11,130 nt of DNA from Chloroflexota bacterium (GTDB lineage: Bacteria > Chloroflexota > Anaerolineae > Anaerolineales > UBA4823): NCBI GenBank assembly GCA_030636125.1, contig DAOVXM010000039.1, positions 1-11,130 of the forward strand. The letters run 5' to 3'. How positions within the stretch are numbered: the first letter of the stretch is position 1; the number at the start of each line of letters is the position of its first letter. Both the position numbers and the translations under genes were made by a program. Below are positions 1 through 7,593 of the stretch, in pieces. Below the pieces are notes generated by a model. It had not been told where the DNA came from. It was given only the letters and a program-made list of their open reading frames with translations, and did no database searches.

Positions 1-1425
1 AAAAGAAAAAAGAGAATCAGGATTATTCCGTTGATCGGCTACGTTTAGATGTTGTCGGTAGTTTTGATTAATGGGCAGCCAGGTTCGAACATTTTCTGGA
101 GAGAAACCCGCGTTAGGAGCATTCTTCCATTGCGTAGGAGTTCGACACTTATCTCTTCCAGCTTTATTGGCTAAATCCAATGCTTGTGAGTTGGATGCAC
201 CGAGAAAATCTTTCTCCATATAATAATTCCATACACCCCATGGATCGCGAAATTGGTCTATATCTTCTAGTTTCATATCCATCATGCCAATTTCCTCACC
301 ATTGTAGAGGAATGGTGTGCCACGCAGGACGAGCAACAAGGCAATGCTTATACGGGCAAATTCCTCATCGTTTTCTCCATCGCTAAAACGGCTGTAGACA
401 CGGGAAGTATCATGATTGTTGAAGGTGTTGCATGGCCAGGCATCTTTTGATATGCTGGCTAGAGAGGCGAGTCGAATCTCTTGGTTTTGTCGTACCCATT
501 CTGGTATTAACTCGTTTGTCCGCATGAGTGGAAAGTTGAACACCATATGTAACTCGTTTTCTCCGTCACCATGATAGGCAACGTTATCGTTCTCGCCAAT
601 CAATACTTTGTCATCATATTCATCAATAATAGAGCGGAACTCCTGCATTAGCAAATGTACTCCGGGTTGTTCTACTTGAGAATCAAACATCCTTTGCCCG
701 AGTTGCCGTGCCTGTTGAATGGATAATGGTTCAGAAGCCTGGTTAATGTTGTGAAATAGCTCTGCCTGGCTTAAAGGAGATGTATGATCAGGATAGTTCG
801 GATCTTCGAAAATCGTGGCAATAGCATCCAGGCGGAACCCATCAACCCCGAGGTCCAACCAGAAACGAACAACCTCCCACATAGCTTGCTTAACTTCAGG
901 ATTATGCCAATTGAGATCTGGTTGTTCTTTAACGAAGAAATGGTAATAATATTGGTCAGTATGTGGGTCGTATTCCCAGGCTGGCCCTCCGAATGTGGAG
1001 TACCAATTATTTGGTAATTGACCGTTTTGTCCATCTCGCCAGATATACCAGTCCCGCTTAGGATTGTTACGCGATGAACTGGATTCAATAAACCATGGAT
1101 GTTGGTCAGATGTGTGGTTGAGCACTAAGTCGAGCACAACACGGATATCACGTTCATGTGCGCCATTCAGAAAGCGAATAAAGTCATCCAGGGTGCCGTA
1201 CTCAGGTGCAACATTGCAATAGTCGGAAATATCGTATCCACAATCCTTTTGAGGTGATGGATAATGCGGGGAGAGCCAGATAGCATCGATTCCTAGTTCT
1301 CGTAGATAGTCCAAACGTTTGGTCATGCCATCAAAATCACCTATTCCATCCCCGTTCCCATCAGCGAAGCTGCGCGGATAAATTTGATAAAAGACAGCTT
1401 TTTGCCACCATTTAAATTCGTTCAT
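1..1425 (-). CDS. GH13 alpha-glucosidase (maltase / oligo-1,6-glucosidase type), C-terminus cut off by window edge
   Basis: Hydrolyses terminal alpha-glucosidic bonds of maltose, isomaltose or short maltodextrins to release glucose; no signal peptide, so probably cytoplasmic. The frame is open for 475 codons and leaves the window, against roughly 550 in the family, so the C-terminal beta domain is missing here. Family marks in order: the YQIYPRSF start of the barrel, a DGNGDGIGD metal-binding loop (residues 22-30), region I DLVLNH (from D99), region II GFRLDA with nucleophile D200, region III IGEN with acid/base E278, region IV NNHD with D339, then a CRTPTQW segment where Met is commoner than the second Thr. 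The residue after the nucleophile is Ala; known alpha-1,6 enzymes often have Val and alpha-1,4 maltases Thr, so linkage preference is open. ATG start with AGAGG four bases upstream. This SD overlaps the TAG stop of the ABC gene, so translation is probably coupled. Confidence 0.95.
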   Translation of the reverse strand, partial: MNEFKWWQKAVFYQIYPRSFADGNGDGIGDFDGMTKRLDYLRELGIDAIWLSPHYPSPQKDCGYDISDYCNVAPEYGTLDDFIRFLNGAHERDIRVVLDLVLNHTSDQHPWFIESSSSRNNPKRDWYIWRDGQNGQLPNNWYSTFGGPAWEYDPHTDQYYYHFFVKEQPDLNWHNPEVKQAMWEVVRFWLDLGVDGFRLDAIATIFEDPNYPDHTSPLSQAELFHNINQASEPLSIQQARQLGQRMFDSQVEQPGVHLLMQEFRSIIDEYDDKVLIGENDNVAYHGDGENELHMVFNFPLMRTNELIPEWVRQNQEIRLASLASISKDAWPCNTFNNHDTSRVYSRFSDGENDEEFARISIALLLVLRGTPFLYNGEEIGMMDMKLEDIDQFRDPWGVWNYYMEKDFLGASNSQALDLANKAGRDKCRTPTQWKNAPNAGFSPENVRTWLPINQNYRQHLNVADQRNNPDSLFSF

Positions 1426-1432
1426 TTTACCT

Positions 1433-3256
1433 CTACGCAGTTGCTAGCCCACCACTCCTCATAAAAGGGTCATATTCTTGTTCCAGTTCTTGCCTGAATT
1501 GTTGAGTGTAAAGGCCATAATAATGTCCGCGTGCTCTTAATAACTCTGCGTGTGTGCCCATTTCAGCAATCTGCCCCTTTTCAATAACAAGAATGCGGTC
1601 TGCTTTACGAATAGTTGACAATCTATGTGCAATGATCACGCTAGTTCGCCCTTCCATCAGCGATTCCATGCCTTTTTGTATAAGATCCTCAGTGAGTGTA
1701 TCTACGGAACTGGTTGCTTCATCCATGATGAATATCTCAGGTTGGGCAAGAATGGCTCGGGCAAGACTAATCAGTTGTTTTTGTCCTGTGGATAATAAAT
1801 TGCCTCCCTCACCAACCTCTTCATCATAGCCTTTTCCAAATGTAGAGATAAAATCATGGGCACTAGCCATACTAGCTGCTTTTTCAATATCTTCATCTGT
1901 CGCATTAAGACGACCATATCGGATGTTCTCACGGATTGTTCCAGAAAAGAGATGTGGTGTCTGTAGCACAATCCCAACACGCGATTGGATGCTATGCAGA
2001 GTAAAATCAGTGTAATCCTGTCCGTTGATCCGAATTACACCTTTCTTGGGTTCGAAGAAACGACAGATTAGGTTAACAATGGTAGATTTGCCACCACCGG
2101 TAGGTCCGACCAAGGCTATCGTCTCTCCCGGAGTTATTTTCAAATTAAAATCTGTAAGTACCGGAACACCATCTTCATAAGTGAAATATACATGATCGAA
2201 TTCGATATCGCCACGAATTGATCCAGGATCAGCGGCATCAGGACGGTCGGCCACTTCTGGTTCAGTATCCATTAGAGAAAACATTCGCTCCCCTGACGCA
2301 ATTGCATGCTGCAACTCGGCGTAAACGCGTGCCAGGTCCTGGATTGGCCACATCATAAAGGTAATGTAAGAGACAAAAGCCAGAATCCCTCCAATGGTCA
2401 TATCACCATAGTAAGTCTGAAGTCCACCGAACCATACAATACTGCCTAGAGCTAAAGCGCTAATCATTTGTACGATAGGTAAAAAGAGCGCAGACAACCA
2501 GGCTGCCCTGTAACTAGCCCGATACATGTCGCTAGTTAGGTATTCAAACTCTGTCAAGTTTTTATCTTCACGGTTTAGGGCTTTAACCACGCGCACGCCG
2601 GTAATGTTTTCGTTATATGCACCTGTAATCTTCGAGTTAATTTTTCTGGTTGTTCGGAACTCAACCAATATCTTTTTTCGGAATTGGATGGCCACCATTA
2701 CCAATATTGGGATAATCGCTAGCACAATAAGGGCTAACTGCCAGTCGATGATGAACATGAAAAACGCTGCGGTAAGGATGTTCATTACTCCCCAGGTAAC
2801 ATCAAGCAAACCCCAGGTTACTAATTCCGCCACACGATCTGAATCTGAGGTTACTCTAGAAATGATCCAGCCGACAGGTGTCTGGTTGTAATATGATAAT
2901 GAGAGGTCCTGTAAATGGTTGAACATTCGCTGGCGCAAGTCATATCGAATTTTTTCTCCTAAGACCCCGGCTAAGTAGATAAATGCAAATACGAATCCAG
3001 CTTGGACAACGATCAATAGTCCATAGATTGATATTATATTTGTGAGAGCTTCGATATCCCCTGGAATGATCGCCTCATCCACGATTAGTTTGCTCAGATA
3101 TGTGAAGAAGGAGTCAAGCATCGAGACAACGCTGATTGATACTAAAAAGCCAACCACCCAAGTCCAGTAGGGTTTTGTGAGAGATAGTATGCGTAGAACG
3201 GTTTGGCCGCTATATTGGGAAGAAAATTCTTCCTCTTCGAAGTAGTGTTCGGTCAA
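1433..3256 (-). CDS. ABC exporter half-transporter, catalytic-Glu subunit of a probable heterodimer
   Basis: Type IV (type I exporter fold) half-transporter of 607 residues: six membrane segments over about residues 30-310, then a nucleotide-binding domain. It should sit in the cytoplasmic membrane and export a hydrophobic or peptide/lipid-like substrate using ATP. Seen in the ATPase: Walker A GPTGGGKS (384-391), Q-loop LQTPHLF (431-437), signature LSTGQ (488-492) instead of LSGGQ, Walker B IFIMDE with D512 and catalytic E513, and switch His H544. The degenerate signature combined with an intact Glu is the mirror image of the upstream gene, as in TM287/288, BmrCD and LmrCD heterodimers. The start is TTG (no ATG fits), with GAGGT eight bases upstream. 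The gap to the upstream ABC gene is 44 bases and to the downstream alpha-glucosidase 7 bases. Substrate cannot be read from the sequence. Confidence 0.95.
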   Translation of the reverse strand: MTEHYFEEEEFSSQYSGQTVLRILSLTKPYWTWVVGFLVSISVVSMLDSFFTYLSKLIVDEAIIPGDIEALTNIISIYGLLIVVQAGFVFAFIYLAGVLGEKIRYDLRQRMFNHLQDLSLSYYNQTPVGWIISRVTSDSDRVAELVTWGLLDVTWGVMNILTAAFFMFIIDWQLALIVLAIIPILVMVAIQFRKKILVEFRTTRKINSKITGAYNENITGVRVVKALNREDKNLTEFEYLTSDMYRASYRAAWLSALFLPIVQMISALALGSIVWFGGLQTYYGDMTIGGILAFVSYITFMMWPIQDLARVYAELQHAIASGERMFSLMDTEPEVADRPDAADPGSIRGDIEFDHVYFTYEDGVPVLTDFNLKITPGETIALVGPTGGGKSTIVNLICRFFEPKKGVIRINGQDYTDFTLHSIQSRVGIVLQTPHLFSGTIRENIRYGRLNATDEDIEKAASMASAHDFISTFGKGYDEEVGEGGNLLSTGQKQLISLARAILAQPEIFIMDEATSSVDTLTEDLIQKGMESLMEGRTSVIIAHRLSTIRKADRILVIEKGQIAEMGTHAELLRARGHYYGLYTQQFRQELEQEYDPFMRSGGLATA

Positions 3257-3300
3257 TGTTCTTTACCTCAAGACTTGACTATCATTTGACTTGCGTCAAC

Positions 3301-5136
3301 CTAGGTTGCACTAGCTATTTCTTGCTCTAGCTCAGTATCAATTCGAGTTTGGATCTCGTAGATTCGTTGGTAAATACCTTTTTGTGATAACAATTCGTTA
3401 TGGGTGCCGCATTGTATGATTCGACCTTCGTCCAGCACCAAAATCAGGTCTGCATTCATCAGACTCTGGATGCGATGTGCGATGACGAAGCTAGTACGAC
3501 CAAGCATTAATCGTTCTAGAGCAGCCCGGATCTCTGCCTCTGTCTCAGTGTCAACAGAAGAGGTAGAATCGTCAAGAATGAGTATACGCGGGTCCTTAAG
3601 CAGGGTGCGTGCGATGGCTATCCTTTGTTTTTGCCCACCGGATAATGTGACACCCTTTTCACCTATTAGCGTGGTGTAACCATCTGGGAAACTCAAGATG
3701 ACATCATGGACTGCTGAGGCACGTGCTGCAGCTTCAATTTCCTCCTCAGTGACTTCATGTTGCACACCATAGGTGATATTCTCGCGTATCGTGCGAGAGA
3801 AGAGGAATGGCTCTTGTTCTACGATCCCGATCTGACTACGTAGGTAATGCCTAGGGTACTGGTTGAGTTCTATACCATCCAGGGTGATGCTGCCATTGGT
3901 GTAATCGTAGAATCTGGGTAATAAGTTTACCAGGCTGGTTTTTCCGGACCCGGTCGGACCAAGTAATGCAATAACATCTCCCGGTTTACACTGGAAGCTA
4001 ATATCCACAAGAACAGGCGATTCCCTTTCAAATTCAAAGTTGACCTGATTAAAAATGATCTCACCTTGAACATTTCCATCTGTTTGATAGCTGCCTTCTT
4101 CCAACGGCTCGCGGTTTTCTTTGATGATATCCATTACTCGACCATAGGAAACAAGTCCTGTGGAAGTTTGTACGATAAGGCGTCCTAAATTTCGCATTGG
4201 CCAGATTAGCCAGATTACCAACCCAGCGTATGCTATATACGTTCCGGCAGAGATAGAACCATTGATCGCCATGATTGCAGCGAGGGTGAAACCAGCCAAC
4301 ATTTGGGCTCCGGCAAGGATATCTGAAATTGGCCAGAATCCAGAGTGCATTATTAGCAATCTTCGCCCGCGCCTGTACTTTTCCCAGTTATCTGTATCAA
4401 AATTTTCCCGTTCATAATCTTGACGAGCGAAAGCCTTAACGACTCTAACGCCGGTTAGGTTTTCCTGTAATGTTGTTGATAGGACTGCATCCTGTTCTTG
4501 GTAAGCTTCGTAAGCTTTGGTAACTTTTCTGAAGAAGAAGAAGGAAGTGAGCACAATAAGAGGCACAGTAATTACCGAAAATAATGCCAGGGGCACGCTT
4601 AAACTCATTATGGCAATAAAATTTACAGTAAATAAGATCACGATCCGCCCGACTCCGATCGCTTGGTCAGCATAGAAGCGTCTTAATGCGTCAACGTCTG
4701 ATGAGCAGCGTTGAACTAGGTCACCAGTTGGTTTTTTATCGTGATAACTAAAAGACAAGCGTTGGATGTGGTCGTATAGATAATTGCGTAGTCGAAAAAC
4801 GACTCCTTCTGCGGTTTGTGCAGCCAAACGACCACTTGTGAATGTAAAGGTTCCCTCGAATAATGCCAAGCCAATAAATCCTAAAGCGATAATTGGTAAT
4901 ATGTACAGAGTTTCGGCAGAAAGTGCGCCATCACCAGATTCTCCCAAGATATCATCGGCATAATAGCGTAATAACATGTAAGTGGCAGTTTTGGATAAGG
5001 CTGCTATGCCCAGACTCAATACAGCACCGGCATATTTCCAGTGGTATCCGCTCATTAAACGCCACAAACCTTTCAGCCTATTATCTGAAATTGCTTTTCT
5101 TAGGTTAAATTCTGGAGTTGTGACAAGAGTCGACAC
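3301..5136 (-). CDS. ABC exporter half-transporter, degenerate-site subunit of a probable heterodimer
   Basis: Half-transporter of 611 residues with an N-terminal six-helix membrane domain (about residues 35-325) and a C-terminal ATPase. Seen: Walker A GPTGSGKT (393-400), Q-loop VEQEPFLF, canonical signature LSGGQ (498-502), Walker B ILILDD with D522 followed by D523 where the catalytic Glu normally stands, and H554 in the switch loop. In heterodimeric exporters this Glu-to-Asp change marks the non-hydrolysing site, while the intact LSGGQ completes the active site of the partner. First gene of the exporter/alpha-glucosidase operon. The start is GTG: reading upstream in frame there is no ATG, GTG or TTG before an in-frame TAG, and GGGAG lies at 5147-5151, ten bases away. 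The start region overlaps a possible leader ORF in another frame, which suggests control at this junction. Confidence 0.95.
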   Translation of the reverse strand: MSTLVTTPEFNLRKAISDNRLKGLWRLMSGYHWKYAGAVLSLGIAALSKTATYMLLRYYADDILGESGDGALSAETLYILPIIALGFIGLALFEGTFTFTSGRLAAQTAEGVVFRLRNYLYDHIQRLSFSYHDKKPTGDLVQRCSSDVDALRRFYADQAIGVGRIVILFTVNFIAIMSLSVPLALFSVITVPLIVLTSFFFFRKVTKAYEAYQEQDAVLSTTLQENLTGVRVVKAFARQDYERENFDTDNWEKYRRGRRLLIMHSGFWPISDILAGAQMLAGFTLAAIMAINGSISAGTYIAYAGLVIWLIWPMRNLGRLIVQTSTGLVSYGRVMDIIKENREPLEEGSYQTDGNVQGEIIFNQVNFEFERESPVLVDISFQCKPGDVIALLGPTGSGKTSLVNLLPRFYDYTNGSITLDGIELNQYPRHYLRSQIGIVEQEPFLFSRTIRENITYGVQHEVTEEEIEAAARASAVHDVILSFPDGYTTLIGEKGVTLSGGQKQRIAIARTLLKDPRILILDDSTSSVDTETEAEIRAALERLMLGRTSFVIAHRIQSLMNADLILVLDEGRIIQCGTHNELLSQKGIYQRIYEIQTRIDTELEQEIASAT

Positions 5137-5261
5137 AGTAGGATTTCTCCCGATAAAATATGATTTATCGATTCGTGGTTTTCGCCAGGGTTGAGTCTAG
5201 GGAAGTACCCGAAGTTTGCTTCGGGCGGATAATTCATCCTATATCCACCTTCGAAAGGCAT
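5100..5261 (-). CDS. Possible leader peptide ORF upstream of and overlapping the ABC exporter gene
   Basis: A 53-codon ATG-to-TAA frame begins in the exporter leader and ends 37 bases inside the first ABC gene, in a different frame. Its N-terminus reads MPFEGGYRMNYPPEANFGYF. The first ATG has AAGG only one base away, which is poor. A second in-frame ATG at 5237 has GGTGGA six bases upstream and would give 45 residues. I recognise no family and see no membrane segment. If translated, ribosomes would disrupt the hairpin formed by codons 13-18 and would terminate just past the exporter GTG, allowing coupling or attenuation. Its weakness is size: an open frame this short can arise by chance, and no poly-T terminator follows the hairpin. 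Confidence 0.3.
   Translation of the reverse strand: MPFEGGYRMNYPPEANFGYFPRLNPGENHESINHILSGEILLCRLLSQLQNLT
5208..5225 (-). promoter_or_regulatory. Perfect 7-bp hairpin in exporter leader RNA
   Basis: On the minus strand CCCGAAG and CTTCGGG flank a four-base loop (CAAA), giving an exact GC-rich stem about 100 nt after the predicted transcription start and about 70 nt before the GTG. It spans exactly six codons of the possible leader ORF. No run of T follows, so it is not an intrinsic terminator by itself. It may be a leader structure or ribosome-sensing element. Confidence 0.45.
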
Positions 5262-5328
5262 ACCTTATTAGAACGAAGAAAGCTGCCTTTGGGAAATCTG
5301 TCTGAGCTCTGAAATAAGCAAAAAAATT

Positions 5329-5357
5329 AGTTTACTTGATTTGTAAAGGGAAGTCAA
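5329..5357 (-). promoter_or_regulatory. Candidate sigma-70-type promoter for the ABC exporter operon
   Basis: The minus strand reads TTGACT (5352-5357, five of six matches to TTGACA), a 17-base spacer, then TAAACT (5329-5334, four of six matches to TATAAT). Spacing is optimal and position fits the operon, giving a leader of about 185 nt. Inferred by consensus match only. Confidence 0.5.
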
Positions 5358-5415
5358 ATTTGTATCTTACGAGAAAAACTCTTACCAACTGTGTCCATTT
5401 ATTTAGGGACTTGAG

Positions 5416-5421
5416 TATAAT
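5416..5421 (+). promoter_or_regulatory. Candidate -10 element for the acyltransferase gene
   Basis: An exact TATAAT lies 25 bases before the ATG, which would give a short 5' leader. No good -35 box stands 16-18 bases upstream (best match TGTCCA at 5392-5397), so the promoter may be weak or need an activator. The ribosome site before the ATG (GTGGA) is also weak. Confidence 0.4.
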
Positions 5422-5445
5422 AACTTCTAATAGAGTGGAAATTGA

Positions 5446-6489
5446 ATGAATGATAAGAAAATTCTGGAATTTGATATATTGAGGTCGCTTGCGATATTCT
5501 CATTGTTTCTACATCATGGGGGTATTTATAATTTTTCCGTATTTGGATTTCCTCTAAGCTCTTTAGATCCATATTTAGAGTTTTTCCTTCTAGGATGCTT
5601 CACATTCATGGCAGGATATTTATTGGTTAGATCATTCAATAAAACACACGAGAAAAATCTATTAAGTATCTGGGCTTCGAAAATCATGCGGATATATATT
5701 CCTTATATCCTGGCATTAACATTATTTGCAATTTTTTTTGATATTGAAGCTACGCGATTAGATTTGGTTATCCATATGTTTGGGGCACAGTTATTGATGG
5801 CACCTCGAATTGGCGTACCAATTATGACAATTTGGTATGTGGGCTTGTTAATTGTTTACTATCTGATATTCCCTGTTCTTCTGAAATTTATTGAGAGCGT
5901 TCCTGGTTTTCTTCTTACTACGATATTGATATTTCTTGGAGCATATATCTTTCACACCCGTTGGCAGTTTATTGAATACCGTTTTTTCTATTATTTCTAT
6001 GTCTTTGTAGCAGGCATCATCTGCGCGAAAATTGGTTGTTTACGAAGGATTGCTTCTAGGAAATATTATTTGCTGGATAAATTATTATTGTTCCTACTCG
6101 GAATTTATGTTTTATCACTGTTTAATAACGAACCTTCGTATAGTATCAACCCTGAATATGTCCTCGCCATAACATTCTACATTCTAGCAACAGTGCTTTT
6201 TGTTTTTAGTGTAGCGCAAGTTTTAATCAAGGGCAAAGAAAAACTCACCTTGTTTGGTATTATCGCATTTGCTTCCTATTTCGCATTCCTGTTCCACCGG
6301 CTAATTTGGAAGCTTATCTTAATCCCGTTTATATTTCAATCTGATCTTTTGTGGTTTCTATATGTGATTCTTATAGGTTCGGCAATAGTCATATCTGTAT
6401 CATATTATTTACAGAAACTCTACAACTATATTATTGATAGATATACTCGATATGCAATAAAGTTAATAAGAATATTCGAGGTGTCATAA
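5446..6489 (+). CDS. Membrane acyltransferase, acyltransferase-3 (OafA/WecH-like) family
   Basis: Integral membrane protein of 347 residues with about ten hydrophobic segments. Members of this family move acyl groups, often acetyl, onto sugars of surface polysaccharides, lipids or antibiotics across the cytoplasmic membrane. Seen: an N-terminal FDILRSLAIFSLFLHH with the family R-X10-H pattern (R13 and H24), a KIMRIYIPY segment (79-87) matching the usual basic RI-P motif, and FLFH (281-284) near the end, like the family SY-x-YL-x-H motif. There is no SGNH domain, so it is the short membrane-only form. Sampled 60-base lines are 25-37% GC against 48-52% in sampled ABC lines; part of this reflects T-rich membrane codons, but transfer is possible. 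It is the only plus-strand gene, and its stop overlaps the ferredoxin stop by six bases. Acyl acceptor unknown. Confidence 0.88.
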   Translation: MNDKKILEFDILRSLAIFSLFLHHGGIYNFSVFGFPLSSLDPYLEFFLLGCFTFMAGYLLVRSFNKTHEKNLLSIWASKIMRIYIPYILALTLFAIFFDIEATRLDLVIHMFGAQLLMAPRIGVPIMTIWYVGLLIVYYLIFPVLLKFIESVPGFLLTTILIFLGAYIFHTRWQFIEYRFFYYFYVFVAGIICAKIGCLRRIASRKYYLLDKLLLFLLGIYVLSLFNNEPSYSINPEYVLAITFYILATVLFVFSVAQVLIKGKEKLTLFGIIAFASYFAFLFHRLIWKLILIPFIFQSDLLWFLYVILIGSAIVISVSYYLQKLYNYIIDRYTRYAIKLIRIFEVS

Positions 6490-6708
6490 TTTATTTAGAA
6501 TTCCTCTCGATAAGCTCCCGCTTTTCATACTGATCGCGTTATAAAGACAAGATAAAACACAATCACCGCAACTTGTACAACGAGAAAGTTCGATATAAGG
6601 CGGATCATCAAAGTCGATTTTGATTATCGCTCGAGTTTTACAGGATAAACTGGCTTCACATGGATGGCAGGATTGGCAAATCTCCCAATCAATTTCAGGT
6701 GATAACAT
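6484..6708 (-). CDS. Small 2[4Fe-4S]-type ferredoxin with unusual first cysteine motif
   Basis: Predicted 74-residue soluble electron carrier with two four-cysteine groups: C11, C14, C17, C23 and C44, C47, C50, C54. The second is the regular C-x2-C-x2-C-x3-C. The first has five residues before its last Cys instead of three, and neither final Cys is followed by the usual Pro. Cysteines therefore suffice for two [4Fe-4S] clusters, but ligand pairing may differ from clostridial ferredoxins. The ATG follows the methyltransferase stop by six bases, so the pair is probably co-transcribed; the only SD-like sequence (AGGAT) is about 15 bases upstream, which suggests translational coupling. It ends the minus-strand block and converges on the acyltransferase gene with overlapping stop codons. 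Redox partner unknown. Confidence 0.85.
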   Translation of the reverse strand: MLSPEIDWEICQSCHPCEASLSCKTRAIIKIDFDDPPYIELSRCTSCGDCVLSCLYNAISMKSGSLSRGILNKL

Positions 6709-6714
6709 AATAAT

Positions 6715-7521
6715 TTACAAATATCCTATCAACATACCTTGAGATTTTGTGATAAAGAAGTGTCCCCGCGTATTGATCTCCATGGCTACGTAATTTTTTA
6801 AAGATTGAACTATGGGTTTATCCAACGAGTTAATATTTGCCAAACTTGACATGGAAAGGATATAAGCCATCAGTGGTTCAACATCTGTGATTTGTAGATT
6901 GTCTTTGTATATCTTCAGCTCCATATCGTGGAAATGTTCTTTAGTTAATTCTATTGCGTTTTCCAGAGTAAAGCGTGCCATCTCGACGCTTCGTATAGGG
7001 AAGTCTGGGTTGAATTTACGAATCAAATCGTGCAATTCTTTCATATGTTCGATCCCGTTGGTTGCTGCGCATAACCGTCCACCTGTCTTTAGTGCTCGCC
7101 CGATCTCCTTAAATGCAAGGTTGATATCTGGAACGTGATAGAGCATGTGGGTGGCGACCACTAGGTTAAACGTTTCTTGGGGGGAAGCGATAGCTTGTGC
7201 ATCGAGGCAAAGATATCTGCTTCCTGGAATTTCTTTCGTGTTATTACGAGCCTCTCGTACCATTCCAACTGAAAGATCACCAAGGGTGATAATGACTCCT
7301 TGATGGATTTGGTCGGAGTTGATTCGCCAGAGATCCGCTGGCCCACAGCCTATTTCTAAAACGTGCATACCCGGTTTTAGATTAAGTTGATCGTATACCC
7401 AACGTTGCCAGGGATAAGGATTAACGCCATATAGACGATGTAAATTAATTCGGGCTTGAAGGTTAGTGGAGGTTTTGTACTGTTCGTCTTTGAGATAGGT
7501 GCGGTCAGATATTCGTGACAT
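6715..7521 (-). CDS. Class I SAM-dependent methyltransferase
   Basis: Soluble 268-residue Rossmann-fold methyltransferase of the Methyltransf_11/25 type. Seen: motif I VLEIGCGPADLW (54-65) for the SAM glycine loop, an acidic GDLS (81-84) after strand 2 that would bind the ribose, LDA (106-108) near the adenine, ATHMLYHVPD (123-132) as motif IV, and LKTGGRL (144-150) as the post-motif turn. The N-terminal part (Y10-W41) may cover the substrate site. The substrate cannot be read from these motifs; the family covers quinones, small metabolites and antibiotics. ATG start chosen as the first in frame that keeps the full fold; no clear SD precedes it. It lies 72 bases after the MutS-like gene and 6 bases before the ferredoxin gene. 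Confidence 0.9.
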   Translation of the reverse strand: MSRISDRTYLKDEQYKTSTNLQARINLHRLYGVNPYPWQRWVYDQLNLKPGMHVLEIGCGPADLWRINSDQIHQGVIITLGDLSVGMVREARNNTKEIPGSRYLCLDAQAIASPQETFNLVVATHMLYHVPDINLAFKEIGRALKTGGRLCAATNGIEHMKELHDLIRKFNPDFPIRSVEMARFTLENAIELTKEHFHDMELKIYKDNLQITDVEPLMAYILSMSSLANINSLDKPIVQSLKNYVAMEINTRGHFFITKSQGMLIGYL

Positions 7522-7593
7522 ACGTTATATGATTCATTTTAATTTAATATTCGTATAATCCCCCGATAATAACACAAGTTAGATGGATACAGG

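Larger units (their letters stand above)
5137..5445. other. Divergent intergenic region between exporter operon and acyltransferase
   Basis: This 309-base stretch separates two divergently transcribed genes. On the minus strand it holds a candidate promoter (5329-5357) and a long leader with a hairpin and a possible small ORF. On the plus strand it holds an exact TATAAT (5416-5421) close to the acyltransferase start. No tRNA, recognisable riboswitch or terminator with a T-tract was seen. Confidence 0.7.

Noticed and set aside
771..1088. 105-codon minus-strand frame inside the alpha-glucosidase gene
   Set aside because: It is out of frame with the continuous GH13 reading frame, which carries all catalytic motifs.
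3286..3299. TTGAC-TTGC-GTCAA hairpin and repeated TTGACT between the two ABC genes
   Set aside because: A 5-bp stem without a T-tract in a 44-base operon gap; too weak to call a terminator or promoter.
5217..5306. Short plus-strand TTG frame in the divergent region
   Set aside because: About 29 codons, no ribosome site, no recognisable features; expected by chance.
6484..6540. Bidirectional terminator at the convergent acyltransferase/ferredoxin ends
   Set aside because: No inverted repeat with a T-tract was found; the stop codons simply overlap by six bases.
7509..7559. ATATTCGT repeated at 7509-7516 and 7547-7554, and a TATACGAAT shared with the region before the MutS-like gene
   Set aside because: Eight- and nine-base matches in AT-rich sequence, in opposite orientations, with no regular spacing; probably chance.
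7522..7593. Possible promoter before the methyltransferase (TTGTGT with TATACG)
   Set aside because: Spacing is 15 bases and both boxes match poorly, so co-transcription with the MutS-like gene is equally plausible.
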